The notes beneath the pieces are model-generated. The model saw only the letters and a list, made by a program, of their open reading frames with translations. It did no database searches and had not been told where the DNA came from. The position numbers and the translations under genes were made by a program. Shown one piece after another: positions 41,180-50,721 of a stretch of DNA of 64,000 bases (position 1 is the first letter of the stretch; the number at the start of each line of letters is the position of its first letter). The stretch spans positions 157,367-221,366 of the forward strand of contig CAUYUJ010017886.1 of NCBI GenBank assembly GCA_963575745.1, read 5' to 3'. Origin of the DNA: Prorocentrum cordatum. Lineage: Eukaryota; Sar; Dinophyceae; Prorocentrales; Prorocentraceae.

Positions 41180-41502
41180 TTTTCCGGGACCAACTTTCCA
41201 TCCAGAATTGTTTTTTCTGTAAGTCCTGGGCCCCGTTGAGGGCCCCCAGAGGCCGAACACTGTCCAAAGCCTCCCGTCGTGCTTTTTTCATGATGCGAGG
41301 AGGCCTGGGCCCAAGAAGGGGTCCCAACAGCGTGTGGTGACGGACCCGGCGGTGACCTCGAAATCTCCAAAGCCCTCGCCGCAGTGTCCGTCACCACACG
41401 GTTTGTGGTGGGACTTTTTGGAGGCCCCCGTCGCCCGAGACATCCTTGGAGAACGACCCACGTCCCAAACCTTCGGGTGACCCCGAATCCTCACCGACTC
41501 CA
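41180..41502. repeat. Dispersed families I and F, adjacent copies
   Basis: 41180-41300 matches family I at 10850. 41329-41502 matches family F at 17275 (CGTGTGGTGACGG, GTCGCCCGAGACATCCTTGG). The I-then-F order is not seen elsewhere. Confidence 0.6.
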
Positions 41503-41574
41503 TGAATTTGGCGGGCGGTCGCCAAAACCATGGATCGGGGGAGGTCACCACCCCAGGGCCCCCTCCGGACCTCC

Positions 41575-41695
41575 TCGCGGGCGGCGTCCCACCCCGCACA
41601 GGCGGCCGCCGCCTCCCGGACGAGCGGCAGGCGCAGCGGCGGCACGAGGCGCTCGGCGGCCTCCCTGCCGCCGCCTGGCGACGACCACGGCGACG
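41575..41695 (-). CDS. Exon-like block
   Basis: Minus strand reads REAAERLVPPLRLPLVREAA and AACAGWDAAREEVRRGPW. The acceptor candidate is CGTCGTCGCCAG|G and the donor candidate GGGG|GTGGTG. It borders a (GAC)n tract (41690-41820). Confidence 0.4.
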
Positions 41696-41820
41696 ACGAG
41701 GATCGCACGACGAAGACGACGGCGACGGCGGCGACGACGATGACGATGACGGCGACGACGGCGACGGCGACGACGACGAAGACGACGGCGACGACGAGGA
41801 CGCACGACGACGAGAAGGGA
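41690..41820. repeat. (GAC)n microsatellite
   Basis: GAC/GGC/GAT triplets. Frames are artefacts. 41821-42282 holds GCAGTAGC-type short repeats and nothing coding. Confidence 0.85.
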
Positions 41821-42282
41821 AGAGGAGGAGAAGGGCAACGATTGAGAGGAAATATGGATGAGGAGAAGGGAGAAGGCAGGGAAAGGGAGAAGGAATAAAC
41901 AATGAGACAAAACAGATAGAGGAGGAGAGTGAAAAAGGACAAAAAAAATATCCCGGCAAAGCAACCTAACAGCGATGTGTAAAAACATAGCTGGAAGCAT
42001 TGCCTATGACATTCATGTAGGAGTGCTGGTGTAGATTTTTTTGTTCTCGCAGTCGCATTCGGATTCGCAGTGGTAGTCGCAGGGGCAACATCAGTCCCAG
42101 TCGCAGTCGCAATGGCATTGCCAGTAGTTGCAGTAGCAATCCCTACAGGAGCAGCAGCAGCAGCAGCAACAGCAACAGTAGTAGTAGCAGTAAAAGTAGC
42201 AGTGACGGTAGTGGGTGCAGTGAAGTAGTAGTTGTAGTACCAACTACGCACTGTCCTCCATGGGTGTAGATTCGAAGGATCA

Positions 42283-42590
42283 TTTGCTTTCGATAATTGC
42301 ATGTCGAAACGAGACCCCGCTAGCAGTGGACATAGGTCCGAACGAGACACTGGTATCAACGGATGTAGCTCCAAACGAGACACCGTTTTCAATGGATGCA
42401 CGATGGAACGACCAACTGCTTTCGGTAAGTGTGTCTTCACACGAAAGGCTTCTATCAATGGATTCAGGTCCAAACGAGACACTGCTATCAATGGGTGCAC
42501 GTCCAAACGAAACAGTTCCATGAATGATTTTAGTCTGGAGCGAGACACTGCTATCAATACTGGAGTTGTGTGCAAACGAGACACTGCCGC
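42283..42590. repeat. Minisatellite, about 34-36-bp unit
   Basis: CCAAACGAGACACTGCTATC plus AATGGATGCACG units, about nine copies with variable ends. Downstream of the RPA-like gene. Confidence 0.8.
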
Positions 42591-42952
42591 TTCAGGGGCT
42601 CGCCGGCAGCCGCAGCAGCACCTTGGGCACGCTTTTCCGCACCCACTGTAGCACGTTAGCCTTGAGCGCAAACAAAAATTGCGCGCAGGTGCTCTCAAGG
42701 GGAATGGCAGGCTGAGAAGCACTGCAGGCCACAGAGAGTAATCTTGCACAGGCGTCCACAACAGCGGCTGCTGCGGGCTGAGAAGCACCGCAGGCGAACG
42801 CAAATCAGCGGAGGCTGGAAAACGAGATGCTTGAAGCAAACATCGCTGGCAGCCCGCAAGGCGAATGCGAATTCACCGAGCAAGCAGCGAAGAAGCGGGC
42901 GGCACGTGATGTGTAGCAAGCTGAGAAGCATCGCTGACAAGACATCAACAAC

Positions 42953-44844
42953 TCATTTCAAGCTTTCTCCTGACGGGTGGCCTTCGAGGATTCTGCGCTT
43001 CTTGGCGGAGTCGGGCGTTTTGCTCCACTCATTCATCCGCTTGTGGTCGCCAGATCGCTGGAGCTCTGTGCGCGCCCCCAGTGTTCTCAATTTTTTGATG
43101 AAGTACTGCGCCTCTGTCACTGCGGCCTCGTCAATGTGAGTTACGCTGTGCGCCGCGATGCCATCTTTTGAACAGCCTGTAATGAGCAACAAGCAGACTC
43201 TATGCTTCGCTCTGTTGGGCGGGTCCATTTTGAAGGAGAGCAACTTGTCTACGGAGCAATGCCCGTGAATCGTCACTGCGTGTGAGTTCTCATCGCCAGA
43301 TGCGTCCGTGACACCTGGTGTAGACACGACGAAGCCACCCGCAGTGGACACGCACCGCGACTTCTGCGTGGCGCGAACAAGAACCAGTGCCAAGCGGCAG
43401 CTCCGGGCAAGCTGAGAAGCGCCGCCCCCGTTGCCCGCCGGGGGGTACTCCACCCGCATGCCGTAGAAGGGGCAGTGACGTATCTCAGAAAGGTGTGCGG
43501 CGAGCATAGCATACTGGCTCTCGCGGCGCTGCTTCAGGATCTCCAAGACGACATGGTAAGAGGCATTGGGGCGTGCGATATCTGGAGCGGAGATGCTGCA
43601 ACCACAATCGTGATGATAAACGTCCGCTCAGGCGTGTCATCGCCTGCGCTCGCAGCCGCGTGGCGCGCGCGGCGTATTATGCGGCAGTTGCTCAAAGGAG
43701 GGAAGGAGATAGCTCTCTCATCGTGGACCTTCTGGAACTCGGACATGGTATCAATACCAGTCAAGGCGACGGCCGCCGCCTGGGACACAGCAACTTTGCA
43801 GGGGCCGCTGAAATCGCGGGCAGTAGTGGTGAAGAATGCGCGCTCGCCTTTGATTTCCACGACAGAGTCGGCGGGCTCTGGCTCCTCGAGCCTCATCCCA
43901 TTCACCTGCAACAAGTGTGGTAAGGTTGCGGTTGGGTCTTCCGATGCCATCGCCAGAAAGGCACAGCAGGACAGGAGCGCGTCTCCGGTGAGAATTTGTG
44001 AAGCGTGGTCTGGGTCCCATGTGGTCGTATGGGCGGTAGTCAGTTGCTCCCGGTCCTTCGCGAAGTCGTCGCGCACCGCTAGCTCGTTGAGCTGGGTCAA
44101 TCTTGGACAAGAGCATGCGTAATCCACCACGCGATCCTGTGAGAGGTTCAGCTCCAATGTGCCCTCGAATTTGGCCGCTACGTTGAGCAACAGCAGCGGT
44201 TGTCCTTTGTGAGACCGACAAAGCTCGATGTTGTCTGTTCCCCAGACAGCAACCACAGCCTCCGCTGTCTTGGAGTTGGTCGTCTGGGTGCCGTCCACCA
44301 GGTGCACGCTTGCAACTGGAGGGTGGCCCACGGGAGTGCGCGTGTCTGAAACGGCATGAACCACAGCCATGACGTCGAAGCAGCGACGCGACTTGATGTT
44401 CATCATGTCAGCCGCAGTAGTCTGCGGAGTCGGCGCCGATGCCAAGGATATCTCCTCCTGAGAGCTCTTGAGGACAGGAGTGCGCAGCGTGCGCTTGAGA
44501 TCGACCACGACGCGAACAGACGTGTGCACAAAAGCGTCCTGCTGCTGGCTGTCCAGGCCGACCTTGGATAGTTTCCACGCTGTGAGCGGGGGGAATTTCT
44601 TGCGAGCAGCTTCCACTTCTGCTGCGCTTCCTTTGAGGATCGCCTCGCAATAGTGGTCTGAGTCCGTGCCAAGCAGAATGCACGTGAAACGTATTGCATC
44701 GATCTGCTGGTTATTGCGCTTGCTCTTGTACGAGTACTTGATCTCCCTTGGCTTGTACACTCGCACTAGGAAATCTTGAGTTTTGGCGCTGCTCTTCGTG
44801 AGACTACCCAGTGGGGACGTCGGCTGGTCTGCGGCAGAAGCCAT
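42953..44844 (-). CDS. OB-fold protein resembling replication protein A large subunit, one frame break
   Basis: ATG at 44844 (MASAADQPTSPLGSL), stop at 42953; about 630 residues if the break is ignored, the usual size of RPA70. An N-terminal OB-like segment (DFLVRVYKPREIKYSYKSKR..) is followed by the clearest one: RRCFDVMAVVHAVSDTRT..SVHLVDGT..VVAVWGTDNIEL..LLLNVAAKFEGTLELNLSQD, which fits the DBD-B pattern (development of a strand-rich barrel ending near VVDYA). A third strand-rich part and a basic tail KKRRILEG follow. RPA binds single-stranded DNA in replication and repair in the nucleus. The C4 zinc motif of DBD-C is not obvious. The frame shifts at the G run 43568-43571, perhaps a consensus error. 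No introns. It could be a divergent RPA-like paralogue. Confidence 0.5.
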
Positions 44845-44851
44845 GGTAGCC

Positions 44852-44990
44852 CACCTGACACAGGCTGAGTAGCACCGTGCAGGGCACAGTGACACAGGCT
44901 GAGTAGCACCGTGCAGGGCACGATGGACGCAGGGCGTGTAGCACCGTGCAGCGCAAGGTGACACTGGGTGAGCAAGACCGCACAGGGGAC
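44852..44990. repeat. Tandem repeat, about 34-bp unit, upstream of the RPA-like gene
   Basis: CACAGGCTGAGTAGCACCGTGCAGGGCA-type unit, four copies with decay. Variants of the same motif, GCTGAGAAGCACCGCAGGC, are scattered at 42709, 42774, 42919 and inside the gene at 43409. Confidence 0.75.
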
Positions 44991-45039
44991 GGTGGCGCGT
45001 CCGATAGCAAACGTGTATCACAAGGCGGCTTTTTGAACC

Positions 45040-45240
45040 AGCATGGCAATGGTCAGAAGATCTTGGGAGCTTGCATGTGGCGTCGATCGGGAGGAAATGG
45101 ATATCACGATTGTAAAAGTTTCAAATCGCGATTTTGGTTTTCGAACTTTGGCCGAACCGAAGAAAGTTTTAAATCGCGACTTAAAACTGCCGGCCCGTCC
45201 AGAAAAAAACAACCAAGGTAAAAAGCTTCAAATCTAGATT
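45040..45240. repeat. Imperfect palindromic segment
   Basis: GTTTCAAATCGCGATTTTGG and CCGAAGAAAGTTTTAAATCG, CAAATCTAGATTTC: several AAATCGCGATTT-type inverted repeats. Probably a small foldback element. Confidence 0.5.
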
Positions 45241-45384
45241 TCAACCCTCCAGCGCCCGGAGTGGCATTGGTGGTTGCAGTGGAAGTGGTGGAAGTCGTGG
45301 TAGTGGTCTTCATAATAATAACAATACTTGTAGTGCTGGTAGTATTAGTAATTAGCCGGTACTCGTAGTACCCGTCATAGTACT

Positions 45385-45497
45385 CGTATTGCATGTATGA
45401 TTAGTAGTAATAGTAGTAGTAGTCGTAATAGTAGTAGTAGTAGTAGTAGTAATAATAGAAGAAGTAGTAGTAGTAGTAGTAGTAGCAAAAATAATAT

Positions 45498-45531
<34 letters not shown>

Positions 45532-45532
45532 C

Positions 45533-45578
<46 letters not shown>

Positions 45579-46502
45579 TAGTAGTAGTAGTAGTAGTGGT
45601 AAGTAGTAAGTAGTATATTAGTATTCGGCAGTAGTATAGGTAGTAGGTACATAGGTAGTATGCTAGTAACAGTAGTAGTAGTAGTAGTAGTATTAGTAGG
45701 GAAGAGCAGAGGACAGTGTAGTAGAGTAAAGTATTATATATAGTAGGTAGTAGGAGTAAGTAGTGTAGTGTAAGTGGTAGTGTAGTATAGTAGTAGTAGT
45801 AGTAGTATTAGTCGTCGTAGTATAGTATTAGTAGTAGTAGTATGAATATATAGTAGTAGTATTAGTAGTAGTCGTAGTCGTAAGTAGTATATTAATATAG
45901 TAGTAAAGTAGTAGCTCGTCGGCGTACGTCCGTCGAGCGGAGGGTGCAAGGTGGCTCAGTATAGTAGTAGTATTATCGTTAGTAGTAGTAGTAGTAGTAG
46001 TAGTACAGTCTATAGTAGTAGTAGTAGTAGTATTTTAGTGGGTAATAGTACGTAGTCAGTAGAAGTCGTAGTAGTAGTCGTAAGTATAGTAGTCGTCGGG
46101 GTCGTCGTATTCGTAGTAAGTAGTAGTAGTAGTACTAGTATTAGTAACGTAGTAGTAACGTAGTAGTGGTAGTATTAGTAGTCGCAGCCTAGCATAGCAG
46201 TAGCATTAGCGTAGCGTAAGCAGTAGCAGGAGCAGTAGGAGTAGCAGTAGTAGTAGTAGTAGTAGTAGTAGTATAGTAATAGTAATAGTAGTAGTAGTAG
46301 TAGTAAAGTAGTAGTAGTAGTAGTAGTAGTCGTAGTAATAGAAGTAGTAGTCGTAGTAGTAGTAGTGTAGTAGTAGAAGTAGTAGTAGTAGTCCGTAGTA
46401 GTAGTGAGTAGTATAGTGAGTATTAGTAATCGGAGTAGTAGTGTACTTAGTAGTAGTAGTAGTAAGTATTAAAGTAGTAGTAGTAGTAGTAGTAGAAGCA
46501 GC

Positions 46503-46544
<42 letters not shown>

Positions 46545-46620
46545 TGCAGTAGCAGTAGCAGTAGCAGTAGCAGTAGCAGTAGTAGTACTAGTGCGACTAG
46601 TAGGAGTAGTAGTGGTAGGA
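45385..46620. repeat. (TAG)n trinucleotide field, about 1.2 kb
   Basis: TAG/TAC/TAT/GTC variants, purest at 45500-45600 and 46480-46560. Interruptions at 45910-45960 and 46170-46240 look like older insertions. Confidence 0.95.
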
Positions 46621-46701
46621 GAACGACCGCAAGCTCAGAGTGAGAGCGAAACCAAACGCCAAGCTGTTATCAGTGTTCCTACTGCAGCTGGCCCGCGTAC
46701 C

Positions 46702-46738
46702 CTTGAGCCGACATGCCACGAGCCAAAATGGCTACAGC
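46702..46738 (-). other. Spliced-leader relic pair, copy 1
   Basis: Minus strand 46738-46717 reads GCTGTAGCCATTTTGGCTCG plus TG. This matches the known dinoflagellate leader (DCCGTAGCCATTTTGGCTCA plus AG) at 19 of 22 positions, including 16 in a row. The next 15 bases, GCATGTCGGCTCAAG, match the leader end at most positions. Leader plus truncated leader is the signature of reverse-transcribed mRNA re-integrated in the genome. Match seen directly; origin inferred. Confidence 0.7.
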
Positions 46739-46888
46739 ATCGGGGGGCGGAGGGGGCGGAAGCCCTACGGCCCTACGAGGGCCCCTGCAGGACAGACCCC
46801 CAGAGACCCCGAAAGGCCGCGGACACCCAACGCCGATTTTGGCACACCCCTCCCGCGGATCGCGGGCGTTGCAGCTGGCCCGCGCGCC

Positions 46889-46925
46889 CTTGAGCCGACA
46901 TGCCACGAGCCAAAATGGCTACAGC
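46889..46925 (-). other. Spliced-leader relic pair, copy 2
   Basis: Identical to copy 1 over the 37-base pair and part of a 188-bp tandem duplication that also repeats GCAGCTGGCCCGCG. The intervening DNA is GC-rich with no gene. Confidence 0.7.
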
Positions 46926-47154
46926 ATCGGGTGGCGAGAGATCTGACGGAGAATCGGGTGGCGAGAGATCTGACGGAGACATCCAGTAAGCAAAATGTGG
47001 CCCGGGAATGGATTGAGCGGCCCCGGGGAACGCAGAGGGCCATTCCCCAACAAATTATTCACTGCGTGGGGATCCCCACATGTGCATCTCCTTGCTGGCG
47101 CTCCCTTGGTGGTGGGACTCGGTGAGGACGAATCTGGATTTAAGTGTGACTGAG

Positions 47155-47401
47155 CTGCCTCTCTCTCTCTCTCTGCTCTCTCTGTCTCTCCTTCTCTCTC
47201 TCTCTGCCCTCTCTCTGTCTCTGCCTCTCTTTCCCTGCCTCTCTCTCTCTCTCTGCCTCTCTCTCTGCCTCTCTCTCTCTGCCTCTCTCTCTCTCTCTCT
47301 CTGCCTCTCTCTCTGTGCCTCTCTCTCTCTGCCTCTATCTCTGCCTCTCTCTCTCTCTCTCTCTCCTCTCTCTCTTCTCTCTATTCTCTCTCTGCTCTCT
47401 C

Positions 47402-47434
<33 letters not shown>

Positions 47435-47477
47435 GCTCTCTCTCTTCTCTTCGCTTCTCTTCTCTTCTCTCTCTCTA

Positions 47478-47516
<39 letters not shown>

Positions 47517-47541
47517 ATCTCTCTCTCTCTCTCTTCCCTCG

Positions 47542-47575
<34 letters not shown>

Positions 47576-47614
47576 GCTCTCTCGCTCTCTCTTGCTCTCT
47601 CTCGCTCTCTGTCG

Positions 47615-47647
<33 letters not shown>

Positions 47648-47722
47648 GCTCTCACTCGCTCTCTCTCTCTCTCTCTCTTTCTCTTCTTCCCCTTCTCTCT
47701 CTCTCTCTCTTTCTCTTCTTCC

Positions 47723-47815
<93 letters not shown>

Positions 47816-47816
47816 G
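47155..47816. repeat. (CT)n microsatellite bounding the LINE on its 5' side
   Basis: About 660 bp of CT with scattered G, A and T changes on the left and a nearly pure end (47725-47816). The 5' UTR of the LINE starts at its right edge. Confidence 0.95.
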
Positions 47817-47969
47817 TCTCGGCTCGAGAGTGCCCTGCACTCAGACCGCAGCCGCGACGCGAAGCGCCCCGCCTCGGAGTCAGACTCCCAGGCCTCGCGA
47901 GACCGGAGGGGTCCCAGCAGGACCCTACTGATTCGCGTCACCTCTCTCCCCACCAGAGCGCCCGCCGCA

Positions 47970-50721
47970 ATGGCCCCCGGTAAGCCGGAGCGCCGTCGCT
48001 CTTCCAAGCAGCCGCCGAGCTCACGTCCTGCTGCTGAAGGGTCTCTCCTCCAACGCAAGCAGGACTGCATCGCAGCTTTCAAGCAAGCGGGGTCTGACCG
48101 CCCCACGGCCGCATACAACGGGCTTGCCGAGCTGAACGCGGACGAGCTTCAGGCCACGTACGACATGCACAAGACCAACACAAAGAAGCTCGGCAGTGCC
48201 TTGATCCGCATGTGTGCCGCCAACCAGATCAGCTACACGCTGGATCACCACCAGCGCAGCAAGCCTAAGCGCATTGGTGGTGACACATCACACCCACCAG
48301 CTGCGTCCGCACGTCTTCAGGCTGCGGACGCCCAATTCATTGCCTTGGACCCGGCCTTCTGGAAGGTCCCAGTCCTCGCCGAACCCACATCACTTGACGA
48401 CGGCAAGACGTACAAGCCCAGTATCAGCCTCCACGACTACGAGAGCGGAGAACGGCTGCTGCAACACCACCTCGTGCAGGGTAAGCGTACCACGGGTCAG
48501 CTTGCGATTGCTGTCATGGGCCCAAAAAACGATAACTACGTCGGTACCGAGCTCGCCGTCCCCGTGCTGAAGCGTCACCCCAAGGCGCCCAAAGTGGTCC
48601 ACACGCACGTCCCCGTGACCGTGTACCAGCTGGGCACCAAGGAAGTCGCCTGCACGGAAAAAGTAGCCGTCGCCACCATCGATCCTGCCGACCACGTATG
48701 CTGGATTCGGGTGACCATACATGAAACCGAGGCCATCGCCGCAGTCCCCCTCCATGCATCAGGCCTTCGAGGATCAGTTCTCGGGAGGTGCCCCCGTGAA
48801 CGGTGGTCCACGCGCCAAGGGTCCTTTCCGAGGGGACTCCGCTCCACAGGACAAGGCGCGCCAAAACCAAAAGCACAGGGAGTCCAAGAAAGACGCTCGC
48901 CGCCAGGAGCTCGATAGTCAGCTCCAGGACACCTTCAAGGCCCTCTTCCACGGCAACTTTAAAGCCGTCACCATCCTCGAACCCTGCAAAAGCCTAGGCA
49001 GGTATGGATCGGGCGTCGGAAAGAGGTCCCTGGCTGCCACCTTCGGCGTCAGTCTTCAAGCGGTTGACAAGGTCTTGGCGGGTTCAGGGCAACTCGGCGC
49101 CACCTACGACCTCAGCAACGTAGGTGCAGACGAGCCCACTGCAGACAAGTACCAGACCGTGTGGTTCCCTGAGGACCAGCCCATCACGATGGCAGATGCG
49201 TTCCAGAAGTCGGTGGACTTCAAGGCCCTAGGAGTCGTCAGGCACGGCAAGTCAGGCTTATTGGGGATCCGTGTTGCACGAGGGTCAGACGCCGCCAAGG
49301 CTGCTGCCGTCAGCATCCGTGGCTGCGAAGCCACCCTCGCCAAGACGCGATACCGCATCACTGGCATTGCGGCACGCCACGCCACGCTGACCCAGCTCGC
49401 TAAGACTCTCACGGGCCCGTCCGTCAAATGGGACTGTGAGGTCTACCACACCGCCTGGGACCCAGCCACTTCGGCTCAGTTTGCCTTAGTGCGCGCCCAT
49501 CGTCCCCCACCCACATATACGGTACAGGTCGCAGGGTGCCCCATCCCGTGGAGCATCACCGAGGCCCCGTTGGCTGAGGTGGTGCCGAAGAGGGACAACG
49601 TTACCATTGTCACCCCTACCACTATCACAGAGCCTGTGACGCCGCCAGCCCGTGGTGGCGGCTTCAGCCCCGCCACGGGCACACTCCTAACCAAAGCGGC
49701 CCAGAGCCCTTACCTCCACGACCTCATGACTGCCACGCCCAAAGGCAAGGGCGTCGCACCGCTCCTGATCCCCAAGGAGGAGCCTCTAGCCAAGCGCCAC
49801 CGATCCTCCAGTGGGAAACGCGACGCCACGCCGCACGCAAGATCACACGGCGCCCCAGGCCGCAGCTCCTCTGCACCCCCGCACGGCACGGATGGAGCTG
49901 CCGAGCAGACGGCCGTCCAAGGACCAGGTGGTCATGACCCGCAACTTGGCACGGTGGCGGCTGAAGGCGGGGGCCACACGGAAGGGGACGCTGCCACAGC
50001 CGCCGAGGTACCAGGCGACGCTGACGACGTCGAGATCCTCTCATCAGGTGATGAATTCAGCGTGGCATCTCACGAACTTAACACCCTCGGCGAACGCTTC
50101 GCAACGGCCCCTAAACTGTCAGATGCCGCCACGACCCGCATCCAACACATGGAACAACAGCACGAGCTGCTTGCCAACACGGTGGATAACATGCAGGTTC
50201 AGCTTGCGGGCGTTCTCTCATCCCAGGCCACACTCACGGAGCACGTTTCAGGTTTGGAACGAGGGCTTGCCACCGTCGTCACCCAGCAACAGACGGCAAC
50301 TACCGAAGCTGCTGCACTGCGTGGCGACATCCAGGCCCTCCTCGGGCACCTCACGGGGGGCACCATCCACCTGCCACAGGTGGCCACTCTCGAAACAAAA
50401 AGGAGGAAGCTGCATCAGTTGCCGATCCCGTGGCTGTCTGCGGGTGGATTGACCAGCCAGGCCAGGTCACCCCAGGGACGGGGCCCCCAGGGGCTGACAA
50501 AGGCAAAGACAAGGGTCGGGCCACTCAGGAACCCTATTGAAGGTGCCTCAGAGAGCCTGCCTCAGCCCTCCGAGGAAGCGCCTTCAGAGGCATCTCTTCT
50601 CTCTTCGCGTCGTATCTCGTTCTTGTCATATCATGTCAGTTTTGGCAGCAGCACGAGCAAGCTATCTGGTGTAGGGACACCTGTCATCTTGCTGTGGGTG
50701 TGGTTGTTGCAATGTACATGA
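47970..50721 (+). CDS. LINE ORF1, gag-like, one frame break
   Basis: ATG at 47970 follows a CGCCGCA context. The first 260 residues are in one frame (MAPGKPERRRSSKQPPSS..); the rest, from about 48750, is in the next. The shift sits in a run of five C (48746-48750); one C fewer restores a single frame of about 915 residues. The middle part (GVVRHGKSGLLGIRVARGSD, then KWDCEVYHTAWDP) looks like a nucleic-acid-binding fold, followed by a Pro/Ser-rich linker and a coiled coil (RIQHMEQQHELLANTVDNMQ..) as expected of an ORF1 that trimerises and packages RNA. It ends at TGA 50719-50721, overlapping the ORF2 start. Confidence 0.75.
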
